This document shows positions 25,352-34,339 of a stretch of DNA of 59,800 bases, piece by piece. Under the pieces are notes generated by a model. It searched no databases, was not told the DNA's origin, and saw only the letters and a program-made list of their open reading frames with translations. Numbering within the stretch: position 1 is the first letter of the stretch; each line of letters starts with the position of its first letter. Both the position numbers and the translations under genes were made by a program. The stretch comes from an uncultured Victivallis sp. GTDB taxonomy: Bacteria; Verrucomicrobiota; Lentisphaeria; Victivallales; Victivallaceae. The stretch covers positions 1-59,800 of the forward strand of contig CALXOE010000017.1 in NCBI GenBank assembly GCA_944389935.1, written 5' to 3'.

Positions 25352-26650
25352 ATGAATACGATGACTCAGCCGGCACAGGCGAAAGCCGGAATCATCACAG
25401 AGGCGATGCGGCGCGTGGCGGAACTGGAACAGCTCCCGGCGGAGAAGATCCGCGAGGGAGTCGCTGCGGGGACGATCGTCATTCCCGCGAACATCAACCA
25501 TAAGAATCTCAATCCGATCGGAATCGGCCGGATGTTGAAGACGAAGATCAATGCGAACATCGGGAACTCCGCCGTCGCGAGCTGTCCGCGGCAGGAGCTT
25601 GAGAAGCTCGAATATTCGGTGAAATTCGGAGCCGACACGGTCATGGACCTGAGCACGGGCGGGAACATCAACGAGATCCGGCGCTCGATCATCGGGCACA
25701 GTCCGATTCCGGTCGGGACGGTGCCGCTCTACGAGGTGCTTGCGCGGTGCGAAACGGTCGAGAACATGACCGAGGAGCTGATTCTTCAGGTCATGGAGGA
25801 GCAGGCGGAGCAGGGGGTCGACTACATGACGATCCACGCTGGGCTGCTGCGGGCGCAGGTTCCGGCCGCGAAGAAGCGGCTGTTGCGGATCGTGAGCCGC
25901 GGCGGTTCGATCCTCGCGGCGTGGATGAGCCGGTTTGAGAAAGAGAATCCGTTCTACACGGCGTTCGATCGAATTCTCGAAATCTGCCGCCGTTACGACG
26001 TGACGCTCTCTCTCGGCGACGGCATGCGTCCGGGGTGTCTGGCCGACGCGAGCGACGAGGCGCAGTTTGCGGAGCTCGACGTGCTCGGCGAACTTGTGCG
26101 CCGCTGCCGTGCCGCCGACGTGCAGGCGATGGTCGAGGGACCGGGGCACATTCCGTTCAACGAAGTGGCGATGAATATGAAGCGCGAACAGGAGCGGTGC
26201 GATGATGCGCCGTTTTACGTGCTCGGACCGGTGGTGATCGACTGCGCGCCGGGATATGATCACATCACGAGCGCGATCGGCGCGACGATGGCGGCCTATT
26301 CGGGTGCGGCGATGCTCTGCTACGTGACGCCGAAAGAGCATCTCGGTCTGCCGAACGCGCGTGATGTGCGCGACGGGGTGGTCGCCTATAAGATCGCGGC
26401 TCACGCGGCGGACGTGGCGCTCGGCAAACCGGGCGCGCGCGACCGGGACGATGCGATCAGCCGCGCGCGGGCGGAGTTCGACTGGGAGAAGCAGTTTGAG
26501 TATGCACTCGATCCGGAGAAAGCGCGCGAACTGCGCGCCGAGGCGCTGGCGGAACGAGATCTGCCGCCGGATCACGGTCACGGAGACGAGCGGTTCTGCA
26601 CGATGTGCGGACCGAATTTCTGTTCGATCCGGATCAGCAAGGGGTTGTGA
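25352..26650 (+). CDS. thiC: Phosphomethylpyrimidine synthase
   Basis: ThiC is a radical-SAM enzyme converting aminoimidazole ribotide to the thiamine pyrimidine. The 432-residue form lacks the N-terminal extension of some homologues. GADTVMDLSTGGNI and the C-terminal cluster motif FCTMCGPNFCSI are present. ATG 25352 was chosen because AAGGAG lies 5 bases before it; ATG 25298 upstream has none. No TPP riboswitch fits in the 67 bases after waaA, unlike in many bacteria. Other thiamine genes are not in the window. Confidence 0.95.
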   Translation: MNTMTQPAQAKAGIITEAMRRVAELEQLPAEKIREGVAAGTIVIPANINHKNLNPIGIGRMLKTKINANIGNSAVASCPRQELEKLEYSVKFGADTVMDLSTGGNINEIRRSIIGHSPIPVGTVPLYEVLARCETVENMTEELILQVMEEQAEQGVDYMTIHAGLLRAQVPAAKKRLLRIVSRGGSILAAWMSRFEKENPFYTAFDRILEICRRYDVTLSLGDGMRPGCLADASDEAQFAELDVLGELVRRCRAADVQAMVEGPGHIPFNEVAMNMKREQERCDDAPFYVLGPVVIDCAPGYDHITSAIGATMAAYSGAAMLCYVTPKEHLGLPNARDVRDGVVAYKIAAHAADVALGKPGARDRDDAISRARAEFDWEKQFEYALDPEKARELRAEALAERDLPPDHGHGDERFCTMCGPNFCSIRISKGL

Positions 26651-26685
26651 GACCGGGCCGGGCGGAGGAGCGTGTTCCTCCCGGT

Positions 26686-27000
26686 TCAGTCCATGTGGAA
26701 AATTTCGGTCAGCGGGGTGAATACCGGGGAGTTGTCCGGATGGACCTCCATCAGGTCGCGGTTGAAAGCCCACCACCGCTTGACGATATCGAGTTCGCCC
26801 ATCCGGTCGGCGGTGTTGTCCGGGGTGAGGCGGCGGAACGCGAAGAGCGTGAGGGTCTCTTCGTCGAAGAAGATGGTGTAGTCCGATATGCCGCAGTCGG
26901 AATGGGCCTTGACGAGTTCCGGCCAGATTTCGTCATGGCGTTTGCGGTATTCGTCGATGCAGCCGGGTTTGAGTTTCATTTTGAATGCGTCGCGGATCAT
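26686..27000 (-). CDS. rhaM: L-rhamnose mutarotase
   Basis: RhaM interconverts the anomers of L-rhamnose. The 104-residue length is exactly that of the family. MKLKPGCIDEYRKRHDEIWPEL, GISDYTIFFDEETLTLFAF and RWWAFNRDLMEVHPDNSP are characteristic, including the paired tryptophans and the active-site His near residue 22. ATG 27000 is preceded by AAGGAGG; the longer open frame upstream is an artefact. It is divergent from the UxaE-like gene, and other rhamnose genes are not nearby. Confidence 0.93.
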   Translation of the reverse strand: MIRDAFKMKLKPGCIDEYRKRHDEIWPELVKAHSDCGISDYTIFFDEETLTLFAFRRLTPDNTADRMGELDIVKRWWAFNRDLMEVHPDNSPVFTPLTEIFHMD

Positions 27001-27086
27001 GATGGGCGGCCTCCTTTTTTTGGGTGTTAATGTGGCACGAAAAGCGGGAAATGCAAGCGGAGAATAGCGGTTTTTACGGAGAAACG

Positions 27087-28148
27087 ATGTTAACGTTGGC
27101 CCGAAACATTCATGCGCTGCTCGATAAGAGCGCGGAGGAGGAACTGCGGACACTTCTGGCGGGAGCGGAACACTCGTTTCCGTTCGATCCGGTGTCCGTT
27201 CATAAACTCGGCCGGAGTGCGGTGCTGATCGCGGGCTCCCCCGGGGACCGGCGGCTGCTCGTGGTGGCGGACTGCGGCAAACGGCTGCCGGACGGATTCG
27301 AGGGAGAACGCTTTGCGCTCGATGATGGCGGCGTGTTGTTATGCTGCGGATTTTCCGCGGCGAATGCGGCGGCTCTGCGACGCCATTTCCCGTGGTGCAC
27401 GCCGAAAGTAGTTCCGAAAACGGGTCGGACGGCAGGATTTGCATTCGGAGCCGGGGCGCGCGGACGGCTGGAAGCCGTGCGGGAAGCGGGTTGTTTCCCG
27501 GTGATCTCGGGGTGGCCGGATGAGGTGGTGTTTTTTCTGTTCGCCTCGGATTTCCGGGACGGGTACGCGGTGAACGGCGGTTGTGCCTCAACTCCGGCGG
27601 AGGCGGAGCGGCTTTTCCGGTCCGGTGCGACGCTGGCGTTGCTGCGGCCCTGCGGGGGAGGCGGCATGGAGGCGGATTATGCGGGAAAGCGGTTTGTCAT
27701 CGGATCTGGAGTCGAGGTGTTCGACGGTGACACGGCGGCACGCTGTTGTGTCTCCTGCGGCGGTCTCGCGGATTTTGCCGCAAAACTGGGGGGAGGCGAA
27801 CGGCGATGCTCTCTCGGAATCGCGCTCGACGGGGAGGAGAAGCCAACCCGTCCGGAGGAACATCTGTTTGTCGTGAGAGAGATGCGGAAGCGGAATGTGG
27901 ACTTCGCGATTTTGTTTCCGCGCTGGCCGGAGGAGTCGGCGGCGTTCGGGGAGTTGCTGCGCCGTCATGCCGCGATAGCGCGCACATTCGGCGGATATCG
28001 GATTTCGATTCCGCTGGACCGGATTGCTGACGGCATGCACGGTGCGCTCCGGCAACTGGAGGATGGAATCGTTCATCTGGAGCTCGGAGAGGCCTCCGGG
28101 ACGGATTTTACGAACCATTTCCACGGTTCGGGCTTGAAAGAAACGTAA
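27087..28148 (+). CDS. Short tagaturonate/fructuronate epimerase (UxaE)-like protein
   Basis: The protein has 353 residues and no signal peptide. Two segments recall the UxaE family as I remember it: RRHFPWCTPKVVPKTGRTAGF followed by AFGAG-ARGRLEAVREAGCFPV, and a later block with KPTRPEEHLFVVREMRKRNVDFA and RRHAAIARTFGGYRISIPL. UxaE proteins are nearer 480 residues, so the C-terminal third appears to be missing or replaced; it ends TDFTNHFHGSGLKET. ATG 27087 has GGAGA 5 bases upstream. The divergent rhaM gene suggests a pectin-sugar context. It may be an active variant or a decaying paralogue. Confidence 0.5.
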   Translation: MLTLARNIHALLDKSAEEELRTLLAGAEHSFPFDPVSVHKLGRSAVLIAGSPGDRRLLVVADCGKRLPDGFEGERFALDDGGVLLCCGFSAANAAALRRHFPWCTPKVVPKTGRTAGFAFGAGARGRLEAVREAGCFPVISGWPDEVVFFLFASDFRDGYAVNGGCASTPAEAERLFRSGATLALLRPCGGGGMEADYAGKRFVIGSGVEVFDGDTAARCCVSCGGLADFAAKLGGGERRCSLGIALDGEEKPTRPEEHLFVVREMRKRNVDFAILFPRWPEESAAFGELLRRHAAIARTFGGYRISIPLDRIADGMHGALRQLEDGIVHLELGEASGTDFTNHFHGSGLKET

Positions 28149-28161
28149 ATGGATGTAATAT
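28134..28161 (+). promoter_or_regulatory. Possible promoter of yajC-secDF
   Basis: TTGAAA (28134-28139), 16 bases and TAATAT (28156-28161) lie about 45 bases before the yajC start, overlapping the end of the upstream gene. Confidence 0.4.
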
Positions 28162-28206
28162 TAGAGGATAAACGCATTTTCAACAACAACCTTGTAAGGA
28201 GAAAAC

Positions 28207-28665
28207 ATGAGTTTGAATTTCATCATGGCTGACGCCGCCGCCCCGAATACCATCACCATCGGACCCGGAGCCCCGCAGGGAGCCGGCAACGCCGCGCAGC
28301 AGTCGACGGCGCAGGTCGGGCAGGCTGTCCAGCAGGTTGCCGAGCCGGTGCAGCAGAAGCCTGCCGAACAGCAGAGCATGCCGTTCTGGTCCAACCCGAT
28401 CATTCTGATGCTCGTGGTGCTCGGCGTGATGTTCTTCTTCACGTTCCGTTCGCAGAAGAAGCAGCAGCAGAAGCGCCAGCAGATGCTCGACACCATCGCG
28501 AAAGGGACGCGCGTCATGCTGAACACCGGCATGTTCGGCACGGTCGTCGAGGTTCGCGAAAAGAGCTATATGGTGGAAATCGCCGACAAGGTCGTTGTGG
28601 AAGTGATCAAGAACGGCGTGGCCGAGCCGGTCACTGAAACCGCTGCTCCGGCCGAGAAAAAATAA
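28207..28665 (+). CDS. yajC: Preprotein translocase accessory subunit YajC
   Basis: The 152-residue inner-membrane protein has a Gln/Ala-rich N-terminal region longer than usual (about residues 8-58), one membrane helix (IILMLVVLGVMFFFTF, about 63-80), a Gln/Lys run (RSQKKQQQKRQQM) and the YajC beta domain (GTRVMLNTGMFGTVVEV). YajC associates with SecDF. The secDF gene follows after 23 bases. Confidence 0.93.
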   Translation: MSLNFIMADAAAPNTITIGPGAPQGAGNAAQQSTAQVGQAVQQVAEPVQQKPAEQQSMPFWSNPIILMLVVLGVMFFFTFRSQKKQQQKRQQMLDTIAKGTRVMLNTGMFGTVVEVREKSYMVEIADKVVVEVIKNGVAEPVTETAAPAEKK

Positions 28666-28688
28666 CGACGGAAACAGGACGAACGGGA

Positions 28689-31325
28689 ATGAACAAGAGA
28701 CCGTTGATTTTGCGGACGCTCATCGTGCTGGTGGTCGTGGGGGTGTTCGCCTCCGCGATTCACCCGCTGTTCGAGCGGGATTATTATGAAACGTTCCTCG
28801 GGTTGCTGGTCAAGCCGGCGGATCCGGAAGAGGCGAAGAAAGTTCAGGCGGATGCCGAGAAACTCGTGAAAGAGGCGGAGGCGCTGCGCAAAGCCGATCC
28901 GAATCTCTTCCAGTCGCAGGCGCTGCTGAAAGCCGCCGATGATTCCGGCGTGGATCTGACCAAAATGGTCAAGGGCAGTGATCTGGAAGACAACCGCGAC
29001 GTGATGAGCGTGATCCGCAAGCATGCGTCGAGTTCGATCCGTCTGGGACTCGATCTGAACGGCGGTGTGGAGTTTATCCTCCAGCTTGTGCCGGACGAGG
29101 ATCTCAGCAAGGAGCTTGGCGGAGAGCAGACTGAGGCGGAGAAGCAGAGTGCGGCGGAACGGCAGACCAACTTCGACCGCTATCGTGACATTGCCATTGA
29201 GACGCTTCGCAAGCGTCTTGAGGGGCAGAAGATCTTCGAGGCCGAGATCGCTCCGAGCGGTGACTCGTACGTTTCTCTGCGCGCGCCGGTCGTGGCGAAG
29301 GATGAGAAGGTCAAGCTCATGAACCTCATCAAGATGAGTGCGAAACTGAACTTCCGCATGGTGCATGAGAACAACGCACAGCTCGTGAGCGGCATCACGC
29401 CGGAGAACGAGAAGAACTTTGTTCCGCCGTTCGGTTACGAACTTATGAAAACCAGTGAGTTCCGTCCCGGACAGGCGCCGCTCGTGACCTATTACGTGGT
29501 TGAAAAGATGCCGAAGATGACCGGCAAGGACATCGTCAGCGCCCATGCGAACAAGGATCAGTTCGGGCAGCGGATGATCATGCTGGCGTTCAACTCGCGC
29601 GGCGCTGCGCAGTTCGCCGAAGTGACCCGGGAGAACATCGGCCGCTCGATGGCGATCGTGCTCGACGGCCAGCTCTACTGCGCGCCGCGGATCAACGATG
29701 CGATCACGGGCGGCAGCGCCCAGATCACCGGCCGCTTCTCGGAGGAGGAGTGCAAGAGCATCGCCGATGCGCTGGTTTCCGGCAGCTTCCCGTTCCAGAT
29801 CAAGATCGACGCGGTGTTCGACACCGACCCGAAACTCGGGGCCGCGAATGTTGCGAACGGCATCTGGGTGGGCGTGATTTCGCTGCTGGCCGTGGCGGCA
29901 TTCATGTGCATCTACTATCGGCTTTCCGGATTTATCGCGGTGTGCGCGCTCGCGCTCAACATCGTGCTTGTGCTTGGTGCGCTTGCGGCGTTCAACGCGA
30001 CGCTGACGCTGCCCGGTATTGCGGGTATTGTGTTGACGATCGGTATGGCGGTCGACGCGAACGTGCTGGTGTTCGAGCGAATCCGCGAGGAGCTTGCCGC
30101 CGGCAAAAATCTGCGGACGGCGGTCGATCTCGGCTACAGCCGGGCGTTTTCGGCGGTGTTCGATGCGAACATCACGACGCTGATCACCGCGATCATTCTG
30201 ATGTACGTCGGCACGGGCGCGGTCAAGGGATTTGCCGTGACGCTGTCGATCGGTATTCTTTCGAGCTTGTTCACGGCGCTCTTCGTGACGCGGCTGATCT
30301 TCGACTACCTCTTCGCCTACACAAAACTTCAGAAACTCACGATGATGCAGTTCTTCAAGAATGCGCATTACGACTTCCGGGCGATGCGCGGAAAGGTGTT
30401 TGCGCTCTCGGGGATTCTGATCGTCGCTTCGTTTGTGCTCTTTGCGGTGCTCGGGCGCGGGATGCTCGGGATCGACTTCACCGGCGGTACGCAGGTGTCG
30501 TTCAACTATGTCGAGCAGATTCCGCAGGAGCAGATCGAAAAGGCGCTCGCCGCCGCGGGATATGAGGGGACAGTCACCTACAAATACAATGCGATCGACG
30601 GTGCGCAGGAGATGGAGATTCTCGTGCGCGGCGATCAGACCGGGCGGATCGACTCCACGGCCAGCCCGAAAGATCTTCTGTTGAAGCTGCTGAACGAGAA
30701 GTTCCCGCAGGCGCAGTTCTCAGGCGGGCTCGAATCGAGCGTCGGCGGTCTGATCGGCCGGGAGTTCACCAAGGCGGCGTTCATCGCGATCGGGCTCTCG
30801 ATCATCGGCATCGGGATCTATATTTCGCTGCGGTACGAGTTCACCTATGCGCTGTCGAGTATTCTCGCGCTGGCGCATGACGTGATCATCTCGCTGGGGA
30901 TCTTCCTTGCGACGGGGCGGACGGTGTCGCTGACGGTGGTGGCCGCGCTGCTGACCGTGATCGGCTATTCGATCAACGATACGGTGGTCATCTTCGACCG
31001 CATCCGCGAGAACCGGAATCTCGGGACGTGCAAGACGTTCGACGAGAATGTGAATCTCTCGGTCAACCAGACGTTGAACCGGACGATTCTGACGAGCTTG
31101 ACCACATTCATCGTGGTGTTCGTGCTGTTCCTCGGAGCGGGTGCGGCGATCAACGACTTCGTGCTCATCATGATGCTCGGCATTGTGATCGGCACCTATT
31201 CGTCGATCTGCATCTCGCCGCAGCTGGTTTCGCTGTGGCACGCGAAAGAACCCGCCGCGAACAACAACAATGTGAAAGCGGTGAAAAACTCCGAGCCGAA
31301 GAAAGCGGCCGGGGAAAGCAAATAA
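28689..31325 (+). CDS. secDF: Protein translocase SecD-SecF fusion
   Basis: The 878-residue inner-membrane protein joins SecD and SecF, which use proton flow to assist Sec export. The N-terminal SecD half has one helix, a large periplasmic domain (GLDLNGGVEFILQLV) and five helices with IAGIVLTIGMAVDANVLVFERIREEL. The SecF half starts near residue 560 (RGMLGIDFTGGTQVSFNYV) and ends with IGYSINDTVVIFDRIRENR. Both conserved Asp/Arg transmembrane motifs are intact. The C-terminal tail is Lys/Asn-rich. Confidence 0.96.
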   Translation: MNKRPLILRTLIVLVVVGVFASAIHPLFERDYYETFLGLLVKPADPEEAKKVQADAEKLVKEAEALRKADPNLFQSQALLKAADDSGVDLTKMVKGSDLEDNRDVMSVIRKHASSSIRLGLDLNGGVEFILQLVPDEDLSKELGGEQTEAEKQSAAERQTNFDRYRDIAIETLRKRLEGQKIFEAEIAPSGDSYVSLRAPVVAKDEKVKLMNLIKMSAKLNFRMVHENNAQLVSGITPENEKNFVPPFGYELMKTSEFRPGQAPLVTYYVVEKMPKMTGKDIVSAHANKDQFGQRMIMLAFNSRGAAQFAEVTRENIGRSMAIVLDGQLYCAPRINDAITGGSAQITGRFSEEECKSIADALVSGSFPFQIKIDAVFDTDPKLGAANVANGIWVGVISLLAVAAFMCIYYRLSGFIAVCALALNIVLVLGALAAFNATLTLPGIAGIVLTIGMAVDANVLVFERIREELAAGKNLRTAVDLGYSRAFSAVFDANITTLITAIILMYVGTGAVKGFAVTLSIGILSSLFTALFVTRLIFDYLFAYTKLQKLTMMQFFKNAHYDFRAMRGKVFALSGILIVASFVLFAVLGRGMLGIDFTGGTQVSFNYVEQIPQEQIEKALAAAGYEGTVTYKYNAIDGAQEMEILVRGDQTGRIDSTASPKDLLLKLLNEKFPQAQFSGGLESSVGGLIGREFTKAAFIAIGLSIIGIGIYISLRYEFTYALSSILALAHDVIISLGIFLATGRTVSLTVVAALLTVIGYSINDTVVIFDRIRENRNLGTCKTFDENVNLSVNQTLNRTILTSLTTFIVVFVLFLGAGAAINDFVLIMMLGIVIGTYSSICISPQLVSLWHAKEPAANNNNVKAVKNSEPKKAAGESK

Positions 31326-31348
31326 TCCGATTGAAATTCGGATGGAGC

Positions 31349-31382
31349 AGCCGGCTTGTTTCTGAATCAGGCCGGCTTTTTT
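31349..31382 (+). terminator. Terminator after secDF
   Basis: AGCCGGC and GCCGGCT arms enclose a 15-base loop, followed by TTTTTT. Confidence 0.85.
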
Positions 31383-31416
31383 GACGAAACGGAAGAAAGA
31401 AAAAGGTTGAGACAAT

Positions 31417-31740
31417 ATGTTCGGTAATCTGGGCGAACTTGCGAAAATGATGTCCAAGGCGAAAGACATCCAGGCGAATCTGAAGAAATTCAAGGAGGAG
31501 ATGCCGACGATGGAGTTCTCCGCGTCGAGTCCCGGCTGCCAGGTGCGGGTGACGGTGACGGGGGATTTCCGGGTGAAAGAGGTCAACATTTCCGACGAGG
31601 CGCTGAAAGACCGCGCTGCGCTCGAAGAACAGATTCTGGTTGCGACGAATTCAGCGCTCGCCGCTGCGAAAGCGACTGCGCAGGAGAAGATGAACGAAGT
31701 GACCGGCGGACTCGGCGTCAATCTGCCGGGGATTTTCTGA
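31417..31740 (+). CDS. YbaB/EbfC family nucleoid-associated protein
   Basis: The 107-residue protein has a coiled-coil N-terminus (KMMSKAKDIQANLKKFKEEM), a beta core (GCQVRVTVTGDFRVKEVNIS) and a helical C-terminus. It binds DNA as a dimer. It lies directly upstream of recR, the classic ybaB-recR arrangement. Start ATG 31417 is about 35 bases after the secDF terminator. Confidence 0.93.
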   Translation: MFGNLGELAKMMSKAKDIQANLKKFKEEMPTMEFSASSPGCQVRVTVTGDFRVKEVNISDEALKDRAALEEQILVATNSALAAAKATAQEKMNEVTGGLGVNLPGIF

Positions 31741-31758
31741 CGGACGGGGGACGGTGTG

Positions 31759-32361
31759 ATGCACTATCCCGAGGCGATGGAGTCGTTGATCGCGGCGCTG
31801 AAACAGCTGCCCGGCATCGGGCGGCGCGGCGCTGAGCGTCTGGCGTTGTCGCTTCTGGAGTGGGAACCGGAAAAACTCGAGTTTCTCGGAACACTGCTCG
31901 GGACGCTGCCGCAGACGGTCGGAACGTGTCCGGAATGCGGGGCGTTGGCCGATGCCGGGCAGCTCTGTGCGGTCTGTCGCGAACCGCAGCGCGATCCGGG
32001 GATCGTCTGCGTGGTTGAGACGATGGCGCAGATGTTTGCGATCGAGTCGAGCGGAAACTTCCGCGGCCGTTACCATGTGCTCGGCGGGCGGATTTCGCCG
32101 ATGGAGGCGGAGACCGGTGCCGGACTGAATCTGCCGCGGTTGCTCGAGCGCGCCCGTTCCGGGAGTGTTCGCGAGGTGATTCTCGCATTGAGCAGCGATG
32201 TGGAAGGGCGGGCGACGGCGGTTTACATCGCCGGATTGCTGCGCGAACTGCCGGTACGGGTTACGCAGCCCGCGCTCGGGCTGCCGGCCGGAGCGAATCT
32301 CTCGTATGCGGATGGTGCGACGATTACGGCCGCGCTTTCCGGTCGGACCGAGGTGAAGTGA
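31759..32361 (+). CDS. recR: Recombination protein RecR
   Basis: RecR forms a ring that loads RecA with RecO. The 200-residue protein has the helix-hairpin-helix LKQLPGIGRRGAERLALSLL, the zinc finger CPECGALADAGQLCAVC and a Toprim domain (VCVVETMAQMFAIESSGNFRGRYHVLGG). The start was placed at ATG 31759 next to GTG 31756. Its stop overlaps the start of rnhC (TGATG). Confidence 0.96.
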   Translation: MHYPEAMESLIAALKQLPGIGRRGAERLALSLLEWEPEKLEFLGTLLGTLPQTVGTCPECGALADAGQLCAVCREPQRDPGIVCVVETMAQMFAIESSGNFRGRYHVLGGRISPMEAETGAGLNLPRLLERARSGSVREVILALSSDVEGRATAVYIAGLLRELPVRVTQPALGLPAGANLSYADGATITAALSGRTEVK

Positions 32362-33314
32362 TGGCGGATACGAAAAAAGTGACCAGTTACGTCTGCACAG
32401 TGACGGAGGAGCAGGCCGAGGCGCTGCGGATTCTGCTTGAGGGGCGCGGCTGGAGTTTCTCGGAACAGCCCTACGCCCGCTGGAAAGCCGTGCGGGAGAA
32501 GACGAATGTTGTCGCGTACAACTCCGGGAAATTGACCGTGCAGGGCGGCGGGACGGCGGATTTCGTGATGTTTACGCTGGAACCGGAGATTCTGCACACA
32601 TTCGGTTTCGGATACGGGGAGGAGCCGAAAGTTCCGGAGGTGATCGATCCGCACGGCGGAGTGGATGAGAGCGGCAAGGGAGACTTTTTCGGACCGCTCT
32701 GTATCGCGGGAGTCTATGCGGATTCCGTGACCGGACCGAAGCTGCGCGAGATCGGCTGCTGTGACTCGAAGCTGATCAAGAGTTCCAGGAAGATCATGGA
32801 ACTTGCCGCGAAGATCCGCGAAACCGTCGGCGACGGCTGGACGGTCGTAACGCTCGGACCGCAGGCATACAATCGGCTCTACGCGAAGATCGGAAACTTG
32901 AACCGGCTGCTGGCCTGGGGACATGCGCGGGTGATCGAAAATCTTCTGGAAAAAGTTCCGACATGCCCTCGTATGCTCTCGGACAAGTTCGGAGATGAAC
33001 GGCTGATTCAGCGTGCACTGCTCACACGCGGGCGCGAGATCCGGCTCGATCAGCAGGTTCGGGCCGAGAGTGACGTCGCCGTTGCGGCGGCGAGCATTCT
33101 TTCGCGCGAACAGTTTCTGAAAGGAATGGCGAAACTCGGCGCCGAACTCGGAGAAGAGCTGCCGCGCGGCGCCGGGCCGCTGGTTCTGGAGACCGGGAGA
33201 CGGTTGGTGAAGCGCTACGGCGCGTCGGTATTGGAACGCTGCGCCAAACAGCATTTTAAAACCTGTAACGAATTGACCGGTACTCCGGTCGGGGAGGATG
33301 AAACATGGAAGTGA
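32361..33314 (+). CDS. rnhC: Ribonuclease HIII
   Basis: The enzyme cleaves RNA in RNA-DNA hybrids. An N-terminal TBP-like substrate-binding domain (about 1-90) distinguishes HIII from HII. The catalytic domain begins with DESGKGDFFGPL (first Asp and Glu), with further acidic residues in CCDSKLIK and in RAESDVAVAAASILSR. It is 317 residues long. It overlaps recR at its start and galM at its end. Confidence 0.92.
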   Translation: MADTKKVTSYVCTVTEEQAEALRILLEGRGWSFSEQPYARWKAVREKTNVVAYNSGKLTVQGGGTADFVMFTLEPEILHTFGFGYGEEPKVPEVIDPHGGVDESGKGDFFGPLCIAGVYADSVTGPKLREIGCCDSKLIKSSRKIMELAAKIRETVGDGWTVVTLGPQAYNRLYAKIGNLNRLLAWGHARVIENLLEKVPTCPRMLSDKFGDERLIQRALLTRGREIRLDQQVRAESDVAVAAASILSREQFLKGMAKLGAELGEELPRGAGPLVLETGRRLVKRYGASVLERCAKQHFKTCNELTGTPVGEDETWK

Positions 33315-34339
33315 ACGATTTTTTCAAAACAGCTGACGGCCGGATTGCGAAACTTTACCGGCTGCGGAATAAATCCGGATTTGAGGTGGATATCACCGAT
33401 TTCGGCGGGACGCTGGTCAGCATCCGGACGCCGGACCGGAACGGGAAAAGCGTTGACGTGCTGCTCGGGTTTGGCAATCCGGCGGATTATGTGGAGAACG
33501 ATCCGTTTTTCGGCGCGGTGATCGGGCGCGTTGCGAACCGGATCGGCGGCGGGCGCTTCACGTTCGACGGGAAAGAGTACCGTCTGGCGTTGAACGATAG
33601 CAACGGGCTCAATACGCTGCACGGCGGCGACTGCTGGGGACGGAGATTCTGGAAAGCGGAACCGATCGATGACACGACTCTGGCGCTGCGTCTGCACAGC
33701 CCCGACGGTGATGCCGGTTTCCCCGGGGCGGTGGAGGCGACACTGGTCTACATGGTGACGGAGGCGAACGAACTGATTCTCGACTACACCGCCACCTCCG
33801 ACCGTCCGACCGTTGTGAGCATGACGAACCATGCGTATTTCAACCTCGCCGGAGAGTCGGCGGGGAACTGTCTCGATCACCGCATTCAGCTGAAAGCCGA
33901 CCGTCGCACGGAAATCGGGGCGGATATGGCTCCGACGGGGAACTGCCCGACCGTGGCGGGAACTCCCTACGACCTGAACAGCGGCAAAAGTTTCCGCGAG
34001 ATTCTCGAGGCGCTTCCGAACGGATTTGACGACAACTTCATCCTTTCGGATGTCGACGGCGTCATGAAACGTGACGTTGTGGTCGCGAGTGCCGACTCGA
34101 CCGGAATCGAACTGCGGGTCGCCACGAGCGCGCCGGGGATTCAGTTCTATATGGGATATTTTCTCAACGGAAGCGCGATCGGCAAGAACGGGAAAGGCTA
34201 TCCGCAGTTCAGCGCGTTCTGCCTCGAGGCGCAGCGCTGGCCCGACGCGGTCAACCATCCCGACTTCCCGAGTATGCGGCTCGAACCGGGCCGGCCCTAC
34301 AAACAGACGACGGTCTACCAGTTCGGAATCGCGAAGTAA
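33305..34339 (+). CDS. galM: Aldose 1-epimerase (galactose mutarotase)
   Basis: The 344-residue enzyme interconverts alpha and beta anomers of aldoses. Conserved elements include VIGRVANRIGGGRFTFDGKEY, LHGG, the catalytic His in TNHAYFNLAGES and a Glu near the end (FCLEAQRWPDAVNHPDFPS). No signal peptide is present. It overlaps rnhC by 10 bases and the CYTH gene by 1 base, so translation is coupled. Confidence 0.94.
   Translation: MEVNDFFKTADGRIAKLYRLRNKSGFEVDITDFGGTLVSIRTPDRNGKSVDVLLGFGNPADYVENDPFFGAVIGRVANRIGGGRFTFDGKEYRLALNDSNGLNTLHGGDCWGRRFWKAEPIDDTTLALRLHSPDGDAGFPGAVEATLVYMVTEANELILDYTATSDRPTVVSMTNHAYFNLAGESAGNCLDHRIQLKADRRTEIGADMAPTGNCPTVAGTPYDLNSGKSFREILEALPNGFDDNFILSDVDGVMKRDVVVASADSTGIELRVATSAPGIQFYMGYFLNGSAIGKNGKGYPQFSAFCLEAQRWPDAVNHPDFPSMRLEPGRPYKQTTVYQFGIAK

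Noticed and set aside
26748..27591. Long N-terminal extension of rhaM
   Set aside because: The family length is 104 residues and a strong AAGGAGG precedes the internal ATG 27000. The extension is antisense to the UxaE-like gene.
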